Below, piece by piece: positions 1-11,712 of a stretch of DNA of 64,000 bases; the stretch's first letter is position 1; each line of letters opens with the position of its first letter. This DNA is from Maniola hyperantus (Eukaryota; Arthropoda; Insecta; Lepidoptera; Nymphalidae): assembly GCF_902806685.2 (NCBI RefSeq), contig NC_048539.1, forward strand, positions 1,748,501-1,812,500, given 5' to 3'. A model generated the notes under the pieces. The model saw only the letters and a program-made list of their open reading frames with translations, searched no databases and was not told the origin of the DNA. A program made the translations under genes and the position numbers.

Positions 1-27
1 CATTATCACTTTTACCACCAGGTGAAA

Positions 28-78
28 TTTCAGTCTGGGGTTAACTAGCCACGGTCGAAGCCTCCCACCAGACCAAAT
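28..78 (-). repeat. SINE-3 fragment
   Basis: About 50 bp matches the central part of the longer SINE-3 copies at 24190, 38545 and 49165 (the stretch ACTAGCCACGG followed by CCTCCCACCAGACC). Only this piece is recognisable. Confidence 0.6.

Positions 79-1028
79 GCATGTTATGCAAATTAATGTT
101 GCAACAAACAATTTTTGCCTCTAGGCCGCAATCCAATCTATTGAGGAAGTGTTTTTTTTTTTAATTTATTGATCACGTAAATTTCAAAAATACATTTATA
201 TTAAACAGTTCGTCATCCTCTAGAAACTGTTGAAGTTTATGTGAGGATGGCGAGTTCGCGTTATACAAATTTAATAAAATATAGGTAAAATACTGTTAAT
301 AGATGTAAATTGAAATGATCAAGAGTGGTTGAGTCCCACCACAAATCGACCTGAATGTCGTATAAGGGTTTTGTAGTCATATTTCAAGGCCGTGCCATTA
401 TGGCGACCGAATTGACTCGACTCGACTCGAGTGCTCCAGTCATTAGTCGAACAACGTGAAATGAGTTTTGCATTTGGCTCCATAATGGATATATGGAGTG
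501 CTAATGCACTCTTTATTCATAGAGCTAAATTAGGGTGATTATTTTCTTGTTTCTTTTTAATTTAGTTCAAATACTATGAGTGTAAAGGTACGACCACACC
601 CGCGCGTGATCGACGCGGGATGTGGGTGCGACCATGACGAGATACGGCACACCTACGCAACTGTTGCAGTCGCGTAGGCGTAGATGCGTAGACCAACTTG
701 GGCGGGCGGGCTGGTGGGCAGGCGGACAGGTATGTAGCAGGCAGATGGGCAAGCTGGCGCATGGCGGGCTAATAGAAAGACATATAGATAAAAATTAAAA
801 AAATATACTACTTTGTTCTGTTCAAAATATAATTCGCTATTATTTAGCTAGTTGTTAGTTTATTTAGCTATTAGTATTTAGGTTTATTATAATATACATC
901 ACCTCCCACTGTTCATTTGTTCGTTTTCTCCCTAGCGTTAAAGTTGTCTTAAAGAGTTAGCGATAAGACCGCCTTTATGTACATTACTTTTTAAGATTTT
1001 TTTTTGGAACTTGTTATTTCTTGTCACA
79..1028. other. No gene seen
   Basis: AT-rich sequence without a convincing coding frame. A GC-rich patch at about 590-770 gives two overlapping short frames of low complexity (Pro/Ala/His rich) that look like composition artefacts. 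Confidence 0.5.

Positions 1029-1201
1029 AGAGCCTCAATAGCTCAACCGGTATAGGAGTGGACTGAAAACCGAAAGGTCGACGGTTCAAACCCCGCCCGT
1101 TGCACTATTGTCGTACCTACTCCTAGCACAAGCCTGACGCTTAATTGGAGAGGAAAGGGGAATATTAGTCATTTAACATGGCTAAAATACTTAAAAAAAA
1201 A
1029..1201 (+). repeat. SINE-1, tRNA-derived
   Basis: The head is tRNA-like. It has an A-box-like AATAGCTCAACCGG, an anticodon-loop-like ACTGAAAACC (GAA, tRNA-Phe-like) and a B-box GGTTCAAACCC. A constant body ending CATGGCTAA and an A-rich tail follow. The same unit occurs at 9753, 37293, 55017 and 58349, so it is a dispersed SINE and not a tRNA gene. Confidence 0.85.

Positions 1202-1744
1202 TGTGTTTTGTGGTGCAATAAACAATATAATACATACATACATAATATATACATACATACATTATGTAAGTGATTTATAGCTTTTATAAAAATCCTAGTT
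1301 TCTTCATCAATTACAAACAAACAAGGAAACAAATCGTTCATCTCTACAATAACTTACAGTTTAAAGATAAGTATCGAAATATTCCTCAAAAAGCACGGCA
1401 CTACAAGGCCATAAATGTTACCTATTTCTTTCCCAAAGCGCATAAAGACCTTTTTGATAGTGTTTCGAACTTTTTAATTATAAAATCCATCAAGCTCCCA
1501 TTCTAAGTAAACAATGAGCAATCGCTTTCTTAGAAAGTGTAAACCGATCAACTGCGTAGTAAAATAAACTTTACTAGCACATGCCAATCAAAAGTCTACC
1601 TTCTCTTTATAAGGCAAACACGCTTCTAGTGAACTTGGAATTAATTGCCTGAAGCCAAGGTCGTTCGCCTCACGATAAGCTGTATCTAAGCTATTAACAA
1701 ACTAGCTGTTGCCCGTGGTTAGGGCTTACACTCAATATTTAAGC
1202..1744. other. No gene seen
   Basis: AT-rich DNA. A 78-codon frame at 1270-1506 has no recognisable domain, neighbour or splice context, so it is not called as a gene. Confidence 0.5.

Positions 1745-2260
1745 TGTGATAGCCTAGTGGTTAGGACGTCCGCCTTCTAATCGAATTCGGCTCGATCCCG
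1801 GGCACGCACTTCTAACTTTTCGGAGTTACGTGCGTTTTAAGTAGTGAAATATCACTTGCTTTAACAGTAAAGTAAAACATCGTGAGGAAACCTGTACCCG
1901 TAGTACAAGATTTTACGTCTCACCAAACCAAACCAAATCCGAGAGTCGAAATACTTCCGCGTTACAGTAAAAAGGACCTAAACAGCCTTGAATTGAAGTC
2001 AAATATTCAATGCCACTGATTTTAATTTCGCAATGTTTCCGCTTGGAGCGCTGGCTGTAGAAGTGTAGACAAACTTGAGCTTTAAAACAAGGCGTTTAAG
2101 ATCCAGTTTACTGTAACGCGGAAGTATTTCGACTCTCGAATTTGGTTTGGTTTGGTGAGACGTAAAATCTTGTACTACGGGTACTGCATGCCTGAGAGTT
2201 CGACGTCATATTGATCTCAAAGGCGTGTGAAAGTTTACCAATCCGGTGTTAACTCCAGTT
1745..2260 (+). repeat. SINE-2 split by an inverted-repeat element
   Basis: The tRNA-like head (GTGATAGCCTAGTGGTTAGG, B-box-like GGCTCGATCCC) and body (CTTTTCGGAGTTACGTGCG, AACATCGTGAGGAAACCTG) run to 1894. The body resumes at 2185 with TGCATGCCTGAGAGTTC. 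The interruption is the 290-bp element at 1895-2184. Other copies of this SINE read straight through this point. Confidence 0.8.
1895..2184 (+). mobile_element. 290-bp inverted-repeat element, copy 1
   Basis: Long terminal inverted repeats of about 75 bp begin TACCCGTAGTACAAGATTTT and enclose a roughly 135-bp unique centre. The element interrupts SINE-2. Comparison with uninterrupted SINE-2 copies shows only TG duplicated at the ends. Copies lie at 21080 and 27746. It has no coding capacity, so it is a MITE-like non-autonomous DNA element of unassigned superfamily. Confidence 0.85.

Positions 2261-2565
2261 TTGCACGATATACATTGCGGGTTTGAAAAATAATGTATTT
2301 AAAAATACGGGTATTGGATTGTGTTTAGGTAGTATAACATAAGCGCTTAGTTCTGGTTATGCTCTGTATATGCTTATGTATATACCACGCTAGTCTATAT
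2401 CCACGTTCAGGTAAATCTATCGATAAATCCGTGCGACTGACGTTGATCGACTCGACGCATTTACTACGGGCGCCTGGATCGCGCTCACGTACGATACAGT
2501 TTATTAGTTACCGAGAAAAATTGGGCGTCTTTAACATTCACGTTACGTTAATTTCCCCATGTTTC

Positions 2566-2644
2566 TAGAATCCCGTACCTCAAAAGGAAAAATGGAACCC
2601 TTATAGGAACACTTGTTGTCTGTCTGTCTGTCTGTCTGTCTGTC
2566..2644 (+). repeat. Fragment of 'G' element with (CTGT)n
   Basis: The front end of the dispersed 'G' element (CGTACCTCAAAAGGAAAAA..GGAACCCTTATAGG) is followed by a CTGT tetranucleotide run. Fuller copies are at 23378, 36473 and 43322. Confidence 0.65.

Positions 2645-2734
2645 AAGAAACCAATAAGTAGGGGAGCCCAAGATGCTAAATAAGGATTTACTCGAGCGTC
2701 GTGGGGACCTATTGGATTGTGAGGATTAGGTGAT

Positions 2735-2820
2735 CCATCCAGTAGTTTGAGCTGTGCGTTGATTGATCAGTCAGTCAGTCACCTTTTCCTTTTAAATATT
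2801 TATAGATTGCTTAATCTCGT
2735..2820 (-). mobile_element. H1 (CTAG-ended) element, truncated
   Basis: Contains the H1 segment CCAGTAGTTTGAGCTGTGCG, then a CAGT run and CACCTTTTCCTTTT. This is only the CAGT-bearing half of the element, which is full length at 20049 and 30452. Confidence 0.65.

Positions 2821-3045
2821 TTATAAATAAAATATTTCCATTCAATTCAAAATGTGTAAACACTTCACGTGAACTTTACTCTCTACCTTTTAATTAAACA
2901 CTCAGAAAATTCACTCAATAGCAATTTCTGAGGACACTTAACCTGAATAATCTAGAACGCTTAATAACGACAGGGTTGAGGACGGAACCAATAAAATTTT
3001 ATAAAATAGGAACCCTATTGGCTTACTATACCCTATGCTCTAAGG

Positions 3046-3480
3046 CTTTTTTTTAACGCTGGGAAATGCGCTTACGCATACCCCCCTCCTAGAAGCCAGC
3101 CAGCTAACCAGCCTGCCAACAAATTGGAGGGAGGGTATGTGGGACTCGCCGGCCGAGAGGCGAATACCCACTAAAACCCAGCGCCGCTCCTGCGCGTCGC
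3201 CTGGTGACTGGGGCACGGGAACACCGAAGCAAACCACCGCGACCCAGCCAGCGACATCCGCCGAGGCGGACCCTCCACCAGGGACCCCGCTCACGAGGTC
3301 CCCACACCGCACGTCCGAGGCGCACCGACGAAGTACGTGCGTCTCCCGACCCGGGGACCCAACGGGCGACAACACTGCACTCCGCGCACGTCGCCCGCGT
3401 CCCATCCTCCGCCTCTTCCACTGTGCCCTCTGCTAGTCAGAGGGACACGCGGAGAAACCTCCCCCTGCCAGGCCATTAGC
3046..3480 (-). mobile_element. R1-type LINE 3' end (3' UTR)
   Basis: A GC-rich island in AT-rich DNA. Read on the minus strand it contains GGGTTTTAGTGGGTATTC, GAGTCCCACATACC, then GCATTTCCCAGCG and an A-run (the T-run at 3048-3055). The same order occurs in the R1-type 3' end at 33690-33863 on the plus strand. The short frames on both strands are GC-rich UTR and not genes. The 5' side continues into related sequence to about 3630. 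Confidence 0.65.

Positions 3481-3637
3481 CATGGCTAACAATATCCCCG
3501 AAGAGAGATTATTAGCCATGTTACCGGGGTGCACCGGCCCGAATACTGTTCTTCCCCTCGGATGCCCGATGCATCCAAAAGGGACCAGCAGCACCCAGGC
3601 ACACTGGGAGGTTACCTGGCTAGCACCCCATACCTTA

Positions 3638-3692
3638 TGGGCTTCATAAGAAAGCTCAGAGTTACTCAGCGGGCGATGGAGAGAGTTGAAGT
3638..3692 (+). mobile_element. RTE-type LINE fragment
   Basis: A short match to the C-terminal coding part of the RTE-like LINE seen at 40019 and 59148 (CATAAGAAAGCTCAGAG, CGATGGAGAGAG). Confidence 0.6.

Positions 3693-4211
3693 TATAATAT
3701 TATATTAATAAACAATACGTGAATGTGTGCTTGAAATGTGGAAATCCCAATATCAAAGAGTGGAGGTTCATCAGTTGAGACGATGCAAGTAAATCCCTAT
3801 TAAATACACGACTTCAGTCAAATACACGATGAAATACGAACCAATTCTCACCTACGTCCTAGGTTAAATCATACCCTTTGATCCCATTGGGATTGTGCCC
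3901 ATACATTATACATGAACTAGCCTGCCTTGTCGAGATCCAAATGTTTACCTACGTAGGAACGAGTAATTTTGAACTTTGAAGTTCCACGTATGAGTACTTA
4001 ATATAGTCTTGGAAACTGCCTCAATGGGTTAGTGGTTTGCTTATTTAGTTGCAAATTATGAAAGGTTATGAGTTCGAGTCCCGGGTCGGGCGAAAAGAAA
4101 AAGTTAATAGGCTTCACTATCGAGAATTTATCGGTATCTCAATGGCTCATTATTCATTGATACAGTCTCAAATTGGCGGTATTAGATACAGTCTCGTACC
4201 TCGAAGAGTAC

Positions 4212-4390
4212 GTAGAATAGAATAGAATAGAATGTTTTTTTAGAATAGAATGTTTTTTTATTCATGTAAACTTTTTAAAAGTGCTTATGAATAGTCAGGT
4301 AGTTTTAATTTACCACTGGTTCGGAATGCCGTTCCTACCGAGAAGAACCAGCAAGAAACTCGGCGGTTGCTCTTTTTAATTTTTAATTTA
4212..4390 (+). repeat. Dispersed repeat with TAGAA microsatellite
   Basis: A run of TAGAA is followed by TTTTTTTATTCATGTAAAC and ends in AACTCGGCGGTTGCTCTTTT. 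A near-identical unit lies at 36130-36290, with a fragment near 32670-32720. There is no coding potential. Confidence 0.7.

Positions 4391-4506
4391 AAAGTATTCA
4401 AGTCTACTCAGTGTAATATTTATACAGGGTGTAACCAGAGCGCTAGCAAAAACGAAGATAGGTGATAGTACTGATGATTACTGATATGATACCTCAAAAA
4501 AAACGC

Positions 4507-4733
4507 GGTAAAAAATCAGTACCCTTATTATAAATGCGAGTGTGTTTGTTTGTTGGTTTGTTGGTTTGTCCTCCAATCACGTAGCAACGGAGCAACGGAT
4601 CGACGTGATTTTCTGCATGGGTATAGTTAAAACCCTGGAGAGTGACATAGGCTACTTTTTAACCCGGTAAGTCAAAGAGTTCCCACGGGAATTTTAAAAA
4701 ACCTAATTCCACGCGGACGAAGTCGCGGGCTAG
4507..4733 (+). mobile_element. H2 (CTAG-ended) element
   Basis: Begins CCCTTATTATAAATGCGAG with TTTG repeats. It contains GAGAGTGACATAGGCTACTT and ends with the GC-rich hairpin GCGGACGAAGTCGC followed by CTAG. 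The terminus is shared with the H1 family, but the body differs. A 3' hairpin followed by CTAG and a following T fits the Helitron CTRR rule; that classification is inference. Confidence 0.7.

Positions 4734-4830
4734 TCTCACATAAATCTGTCTCGTTTAAACTCAATCTTAAGTAACGATTAGCGACTCTGAGTACGGCTGT
4801 AAGAGTAATGTCAGCTGCATCAATCGCGCC
4734..4830. mobile_element. Half of a foldback element
   Basis: Contains CTTAAGTAACGATTAGCGAC then TCTGAGTACGGCTG, the arm of a foldback element seen with both arms at 20337-20443 and at the outer ends of 57737-58165. Confidence 0.55.

Positions 4831-5277
4831 GTAGAAAAGCGTGAGGTGCAGAGGTCACATCAGCGTTGACGTGATCGGAATTTTTTCGATGCATCTAATA
4901 TGGTCGAATCTTTGATGACTTCTCTACAGCATGTTCTGGTCTAGTGCCTTTTACGGTCGACTCGTAGTATACAATCACTATAAAAGAACCTATTGATGTG
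5001 TAAAATAATAATTTTAAGAATTGAATGCAAAATGGCGGTCGAAGGAAGGAGTGAAACATGAAAGGGCGTGACTTAAAAGAACCGAGGTTAAATCATCGTC
5101 GAGTTGTTTTAGTGAGCAGAATGACTATGAAGTAAGAAATTTTGGATGTGCTGTTAAATAAATGTTTTATCCATGCTTACTAATAATATTATAAATACAA
5201 CAGTGGGTCTGTCTGTCTGTCTGCTAGCTTTTCACGGCCTAACAATTCAACCGACTTGGATGAAATTTAGTACAGAA

Positions 5278-5497
5278 CTAGCTTATTCCCGCGACTTCGT
5301 CCGCGTGGACTAGACAAATTTCAAACCCCTACTTCACCCCCTTAGGGGTGAATTTTCAAAAATCCTTTCTTAGCGGATGTCTACGTCATAATAACTATCT
5401 GCGTGCCAAATTTCAGCCCGATCCGTCCAGTAGTTTGAGCTGTGCGTTGATAGAATACCTAAATCCACGCGGACGAAGTCGCGGGAATCATCTAGTA
5278..5497 (-). mobile_element. H1 element plus second terminus
   Basis: CTAG and the hairpin terminus (GCGACTTCGTCCGCGTGGAC) are followed by the H1 body to about 5454. 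A second hairpin terminus in the opposite orientation (GCGGACGAAGTCGCGGG..CTAG) ends at about 5497. The two ends therefore face each other. Confidence 0.65.

Positions 5498-5605
5498 ATT
5501 AATATGCTTAAGTATATAAGAAGACTATTTATTTCAGCCAGAGTATACTTCACCTTTTAAAAGAACCCCTCGTTCTAAAAACTGAACTGAAACTGTTTAA
5601 ATAAA

Positions 5606-5800
5606 TCATCATCATCATCATGATTAACCCATCGCCGGTTCACTACTGATAACGGGTCTCCTCTCAGCATGAGAAAGGGTTGGCCATAGTCTACCACGCT
5701 GGCTAAGTCACCTTTGTGAACTATTTGGAGATCTTTCAGGCATGCAGGTTTCCTCACAATGTTTTCCTTCACCGTTAAAGCAAGTGGTATTTGGATTTGG
5606..5800 (-). repeat. SINE-2, antisense
   Basis: Starts with the CATCATCATCATGATTAACCC tail region and runs back through GGTCTCCTCTCAG and CATGCAGGTTTCCTCAC into the body. 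The tRNA-like head is missing or diverged beyond about 5800. Confidence 0.75.

Positions 5801-6739
5801 ATTTCATATTTTTATTAATAAGTAGAAGGTATCAATGGCACCGATTCCGTTGTCTTTCTCTAAACTAAATTTAGAGTATCTGCATCCTTTTCTTTTTAAC
5901 AATGCTAAAAAGGGACAGAACATGAACTTTACATTTAAAAGCTCTAAATTTTAGTGCACGCTACAAATTTAAACATAAACAGTAGGCTTGCGACTGTGGG
6001 CTAAAATCACGGTTTAATAAAAAAATTAAATTTAAAACTGTCAAACTGCGTCTGTCCTTTTCATATTACATTAGTAAGAAGAGGTTGCGAATACTCTAAA
6101 ATTAGGTTGTGCTCAGAAGCAGTACCAGTGCCATATCAAATCAAAATAAACCCTTTCTCACCTCCAAGCCATTCGCTAGCATATTTTGCGAATGCTAAGC
6201 GAAAATGCGGGTTCTTTGTTTCAAAATAAATGAGTTGTGAAGACGCTGGGATTTGAGGAAACAGCAATTTTGGCTCGCAACTATTTCTGTTTTACGTAAC
6301 CCTAAAAGTGCATTTTTCTCAATGCAAATGTAGTGTGCTGTTCTTTATTTGTTTAAAATATGCAAGCGTTGCATGAAAAGAAAAAGAAAGAAAGAAAATG
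6401 CATTTATTTGTTGTTGGTGTCACAGATAAAAACAAAGTACAAATGTAACATTTTTATCTGTAATCATCTCACGTCACACAGTTATGTAATGAACCTTTCA
6501 TCTTTTAGACGTTATATTTTTTTTATAAAAAAATAACTATTATAGTATTGATATTGATATATATTGATATAGGTTATCGCCTCATGAAAATAAGCCTAAA
6601 CTTAGAAAAACAAACGACAAAAACACCTATTTTGACGTAAAGCGTGGGCTTTTTTGTATAAAATCAGGTAAAGGACTATAAGGAAAGGAATACATACATC
6701 ATTCTTCGTTGTTTACCGACAACATAGGCACCTCAGTTC
5801..6739. other. No gene seen
   Basis: AT-rich, with no coding frame of note and no repeat that I can match elsewhere in the window with confidence. Confidence 0.4.

Positions 6740-7370
6740 TGAATTATGCCCAAGTAGAGTATAGCATCCTACGATACATATTTGAAACCTAGCAAAATTA
6801 CTCTCTAGGCGCCCACAAATTCGACACTCGCCCTCCGTGTAATATATTTTCTCGTACGATGTAGCTCATAGTGCCCATACTAAATTTCTCGATAGTTGCG
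6901 TTTTGGAAGTGATTTTTTTTTAGAATAGAATAGAAAAATGTTTGTTGTCGCACTTGTAGTTGCTGCCTTATGAAACTGAAGTCACGTGATCTGTTGCGGG
7001 GAAGCCATCTTGAGTCGATTGTATAAATGCAGGTGGTTGATGGTTTTTAAGCTAGTCTCGTTCCGACTCAAGACTTGACGACTAGTAAATGCTTTTTGTG
7101 TTTAGATCGCCATTTTGATGGAGTGGATGCAATAGCAATTATTGTGCCCTAATCAAGTTAATATTGCAGTTAGGTTATTATAAAAGGTAAACCACTCGAT
7201 AAGCCTCTGCGCGTTGTGGTTAATATATAATTTCACTTCTGGTATGTTCATATGAATTATGCCAAAGTACACGCTCTCTAGGCGCCCACAAATTCGACAC
7301 TCGCCCTTCGTGTAACATATTTTCTCATACGATGTGCGTAACTCATAGTGCCCTTACTTTTTCAAACCCG
6740..7370 (+). repeat. Repeat 'R' flanked by direct repeats
   Basis: The centre (about 6945-7250; CACGTGATCTGTTGCGGGGA, GATTGTATAAATGCAGGTGG, TCAAGTTAATATTGCAGTTA) recurs at 59640, 60385 (antisense) and 60811. 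On either side lie two copies of about 90 bp containing CTAGGCGCCCACAAATTCG (6806 and 7279 regions). The direct repeats may belong to the same element or mark a partial duplication. Confidence 0.55.

Positions 7371-7391
7371 CTGTTATTTTATACATTTAAG

Positions 7392-7470
7392 TTTTCACTT
7401 GGCCAGCGTGGTAGACTATAACTGAAACCTTTCTCATTTTGAGAAGAGACCCGTGCTATTCATGATGAAG
7392..7470 (+). repeat. SINE-2, 3' part
   Basis: Contains CACTTGGCCAGCGTGGTAGA, CTTTCTCATTTTGAGAAGAG, ACCCGTGCT and CATGATGA, the 3' body of SINE-2 without its head. Confidence 0.65.

Positions 7471-8914
7471 TTTTTAATTCTGTCGGCAATTTTTTCTTCC
7501 GCCAGTTTCTTTATAAGGATTTGTAACTTTTTTGGTTTGGAAAAGATTTAGTTTATACAGACGTTATATTATTGTCAATTGCGCTGGGTAAGCAACGTTT
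7601 ACTGAATAAGTATCGAGATCGAGATAAAAGATACTTTGGCTTACCTATTTGTTTTTTCAGTGCGTCAGGGAGTCTTCACTTTAAACAAACCTTTACTTAA
7701 CTTCACTTAACCTCTCCTAAAATTAATTTTCAGTTTTTTTTTTTATTTCACGTAAACCAAGCCGAATGAATAAGCCAATACTGACATAGAGTTTAAAAAC
7801 ATAACCTTATGTAGACGGCTAAAAAATTAAGCTACAAATATTTCAGCTGTAAATTTGAATTAATTATTTTATTTAAGAAATAAAAAACCCATACTCAGCC
7901 GGCAATTCATCATAAAAACCTCTTAACTGGGGTAATTGCGGCCCTTGGACGTCGTAAAAGGGAATTTATATCTCCAAATCGTCCCATTACAAACTTTGCC
8001 ACTATTTCATGGCAACCCCTTTGTGGTGGCAAGGATTTGAATACAGGGGAAATTCTGTCAGTGGACAGTGAGATGAAAACTGGAATTTTCACTTTTCATG
8101 TGACCCTGGGAGTTAAAATATAATATGTTATACGCCTGTGTGTCTATTACAAATAGATGGATAGACAGACATGACAACACTATGATTTCTCTCTGTTGTA
8201 CTAAAAAATAACTCAAAAAGTTAAAATCAACGATCTTTAGGCATATAGGCAATAACAGTTTATATATTTCACTTTACATACCTTTTTAAACCCCAGGAGT
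8301 TTGCTATAAAGGGAATTCTTATTACACACGCGCATATACGGTTGCAATAGTCATATTTTCATTAAACGTATAGCATAATATAAGCTTTATGAGAAGAAAT
8401 GTAAGAAAATGTAATGCAATTGCAGTTTTAGTGCCTTGCATGCCGTGCGAATGAGTTTAGTGTTTCACCTGAGAAAATAGCCTTTTAGGTACTTTGCGTT
8501 TATAGGGCATGGTTGAATATATACCCAACTGTGGAGTTTTGTGTTTAACTCTCAATATTGTCTTTATATTGTTTGTTTTTTGGTTTCTTTAAAATCGAAA
8601 AAACACTCATGAGGTTTGTAATTTCAAGTATTATGCATACGAAATGACTTCTCACGCGGTATGTTAACTTTACGTGTCAATTTTCATGTCAAAAGTACGA
8701 TTTTAGTCCTTATTTTAAAGGTGAACTGTACTTTTTACGTCGTGACAGTTGACTCAGAGTTAAAGCGCGCGTGAAAAGTTTTTTAAAAATTTATAGACTA
8801 ATGCTTGGCTGCAATCAGACCTGTTGATGCAGCCTGAGATGGAGCGTGCTTGCCTAAAAGATGCCCCTTGACCTGAAGACGGAATTGATAACGGAATTTT
8901 TAAACTTACTTTAT
7471..8914. other. No gene seen
   Basis: AT-rich DNA without recognisable repeats or coding sequence. 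Confidence 0.4.

Positions 8915-9108
8915 ATTGACGGTGGTTCACTGGAAACGGGGACGTGCGCTAATGTGGGACGCAACTTGCGTTGACACATTGGCCCCATGTCATATCAGGG
9001 AGACAGCATCAAGACCAGGAGCCTCAGCAAAAACAGCTGAAAACGGCAAGCGGCGCAAGTATGCCTCTCTTATCGAGATTAGGGATTCGACGACGATATC
9101 GAGGGACA
8915..9108 (+). pseudogene. Retroelement-like coding remnant (WDATCVDT motif)
   Basis: A frame reads W-K-R-G-R-A-L-M-W-D-A-T-C-V-D-T-L-A-P and continues with an A-E-N-G-K-R-R-K-Y stretch. From memory, a WDATCVDTxAPSH-like segment is shared by repetitive, probably retroelement-derived frames in many invertebrate genomes. I cannot assign the element. The frame then runs into T-rich low-complexity sequence. Treated as a decayed mobile-element remnant, not a host gene. 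Confidence 0.4.

Positions 9109-9525
9109 TTTTTTTTTATATTTTTTATATTTTATATACTTATATTTTACATTTATTTTTTACTGCTATTTTTTAGATTTTGTTCTTTTTTATGTTACTG
9201 TTTTGGTTTAGTTTGTTCTTTTTATGTCACTGTTTTGGTTTAGTTTATACAAAGTTTTATTGATCAATACAGAGATAACGCAACGGGCGCGGTGCGTTTT
9301 TATTAATCAATATAAATTTATGGCGCAAACTGAAAACCAGCGCCGAGCATTGTGAGCAGTGCTCGGCTATGCTGAGTTTGCGACCTTTTGTTTATTGTTA
9401 GTTTTTAGTTTAGATAGTATATTAGATATAACATTGTACCTACATACTAGTTACTAGCAATAATGTAAACAATAAAGCATATTTATTATTTATTATTATT
9501 TATTATTATTATTATTATTATTAAC
9109..9525. other. T-rich sequence and (ATT)n
   Basis: T-rich with two copies of TTTTGGTTTAGTTT about 40 bp apart. It ends in an AATAAA-containing stretch and a TTA/ATT trinucleotide run at about 9480-9522. The layout resembles the 3' end of a LINE. 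Confidence 0.4.

Positions 9526-9735
9526 ATTTTTGTTCCTGGAGACCCTGGGGGCATGGAGTCTTAGTGCAAAAAAAATTACGAGACATTTCACCGCGATTAA
9601 TAGCCTTATCTGGTGACAGAAGGGCTGGCATTTTCTGTGTAACGGATCAGCTTGGCTATCCAGCGCGGAAATGCAGGCAGTATTCTTGGCACCATTCGAC
9701 GCGGGCATGATATGTATAGTAATTAGATAAGGTTA
9526..9735 (-). mobile_element. LINE 3'-end-like repeat
   Basis: Contains TCTGGTGACAGAAGGGCTGG, GGATCAGCTTGGCTATCCAG, CGCGGAAATGCAGGCAGTAT and TTGGCACCATTC. A reverse-complement copy lies at about 26430-26600. The fragment behaves as a dispersed repeat; LINE identity is inferred from the one-sided A/T-rich tail. Confidence 0.45.

Positions 9736-9752
9736 ATTGTAATATTGAGTGA

Positions 9753-9926
9753 GAGCCTGAATAGCTCAACGGTTAAAGGAGCGGACTGAAAACCGAAAGG
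9801 TCGACGGTTCAAACCCCGCCCGTTGCACTATTGTCGTACCTACTCCTAGCACAAGCTTTACGCTGATTTGGAGAGGATAGGGGAATATTAGTCATTTAAC
9901 ATGGCTAATATTCTTTAAAAAAAAAT
9753..9926 (+). repeat. SINE-1, tRNA-derived
   Basis: Full unit with the same tRNA-Phe-like head and A-rich tail as at 1029. It differs by a few substitutions, including GAGCGGACTGAAAACC. Confidence 0.85.

Positions 9927-10499
9927 CTTTATCTTGTTTATTTATGGATTCCCAGAAACGTGCCAACAGAACGTTCGCACGAATCACAAAATGATTAGCA
10001 CATTTAGGACTGACTCAGCATCTGTATACCTTCCTAATCTGGTGTAATGGATACATGACCACTTTATCTTGTCCTATTTTGTAACAAAATAAATAAGTAG
10101 GATTATGATAGACAGCCTTGTAATAATAAGAAGACACGTATTAGGTGGCATTAGCTCAGAATACATAAAATAGCACAGGTATTATTACGTAGTAGATCTG
10201 TAACATGTCGTTTCAACCTACTTTTTAGGGCTCTGTACCCGAAATACAAAAACGGGGCTCTATTAAGTACCCCATAAACGATCAAACATGTTTGTCAAAT
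10301 ATTACGTGTTTGTCAAATACATTTGAACGTCTGCGGTCGTGTTTGATGCGTTTGTCAAACAAACTACGGGTGTACGGCTGCGTTTGTCAAACAAACAAAG
10401 TGTTTGTCAAACCAACTACGTGTTTGGCAAATTTTATTGACGGCGTGTTTGACAAACATTTACGGGAATTTAAAGACGACCGTTTACGAGGCACTTTAC

Positions 10500-10685
10500 A
10501 GTACGCGGCGGAAAATATTGTGCATAGATCTAGAAAGAGGTAGTGGTTTTATAGAGCGCTGTCTCTGACGTTGCGACCAACAAAAGGTTACATAGGAATG
10601 AGTGACAGAGACAACACTCTACGAAGCGGAAATTTCTTTCTAAAGGTAAATGTACAAAATTTTTTACCACGTACTGTACTAAGTC
10500..10685. mobile_element. MITE family M, copy 1
   Basis: Ends ACAGTACGCGGC and CCACGTACTGT face each other. The interior has AGAGCGCTGTCTCTGACG and GACAGAGACAACACTCTACG. Related copies are at 13665, 16618 and 40611. No coding capacity. Confidence 0.6.

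Positions 10686-11470
10686 TCCGCTGTCCGACCG
10701 TCTGTCCATCCGCCTGTCTGTCAGCGAGCTGTATATCATGAACTGTAATGTTGAAATAATTATCACAGTGTGTATTGCTATTGCCGCTATGGTGCGCTTA
10801 CATGGGCATTTTTAAGCAATTGTCGCTCGGCAACTCGTTTGGATTAATGTGGAGTAGTAAGTGCATGAATCTGGAGCAATTATTTTGCACAACATTGCTG
10901 AATATGAACGATCGATGTGTAAAAAAGATCTGTTTTTGTTTTATTTTCCCGTAAAAAATCTTTCGGCGATTTTTGTACACGATCTGAGAAATGTTGCTTG
11001 TGTGTACATGCCCTAAGCGAGACATAACTTCGTCTTGTTCCTGAGTAAGCCCTTACTTGAGTTAATGTACGTGTAGCACAGTAATAGGTGGGTAAATATA
11101 AAAAAATCACCAGTGTTAACACACGGACGCCCCTAATCCGTATTTATTTTATTTAGCGCCTAACGAGAACTAATGTCTTCCTGAGATACACGGGATTATC
11201 GTACGACGCGATGTGGTTAAGTTTGCTCTAAGCTTCAGAGAAATATTTCCGTTGAAATCATTTTATACGCCACGGCCGACGACTTTTTCATCGCGGAGTT
11301 TGAAGCTCTTCAGATGCAACTGAAATTGCTTGGTCCATTGAAATCGACATATAATACATAGTTTGTTGAAAGAAGTGTGCTGTACGGAATGACAGTTATT
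11401 ATTTGTGCCGATTGGAAGAGCACCACCGAGCGTACCGGGAATTAATATTGACATAGATTAAAAAAAAAAA
10686..11470. other. No gene seen
   Basis: AT-rich DNA. The minus-strand frames of 63-80 codons here have no recognisable motif. Confidence 0.4.

Positions 11471-11525
11471 CCGAGCGGCTGGATTCAGGCGGCGCAAGAC
11501 CATCGGTTGATGATGGTGATGAAAT
11471..11525 (+). mobile_element. RTE-type LINE extreme 3' end
   Basis: CGGCTGGATTCAGGCGGCGC, then CGGTTGATGATGGTGATGA. This matches the end and GATGAT tail of the RTE fragments at 40300-40400 and 59435. Confidence 0.6.

Positions 11526-11539
11526 ATACACTTGCATAT

Positions 11540-11712
11540 TTCAAATTCCTTTTTTTCCCCCTTAGAGGTTGAATTTTCAAAAATCTTTTCGTCGTTAACG
11601 CCATAATAGCTATCTATCTACATACAGAATTTCAGTACCGAAATTCAGTCCAGTAGTTTGAGATGTGCGTTTATATATATGTCAGTCAGTCAGTCAGTCA
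11701 GCTTTTCCTTTT
11540..11712 (-). mobile_element. H1 element, diverged
   Basis: Contains the H1 blocks (CCCCCTTAGAGGTTGAATTT, CATAATAGCTATCT, CCAGTAGTTTGAG) and a CAGT run at 11682-11700. The CTAG terminus is not recognisable. Confidence 0.6.

Noticed and set aside
1031..1120. Possible tRNA-Phe gene
   Set aside because: The tRNA-like head occurs five times with the same downstream body and A-rich tail, so it is a SINE; stem pairing is also imperfect.
3040..3480. Overlapping GC-rich frames on both strands
   Set aside because: The block matches the 3' UTR of the R1-type LINE at 33690-33860 in reverse orientation, so the frames are composition artefacts.
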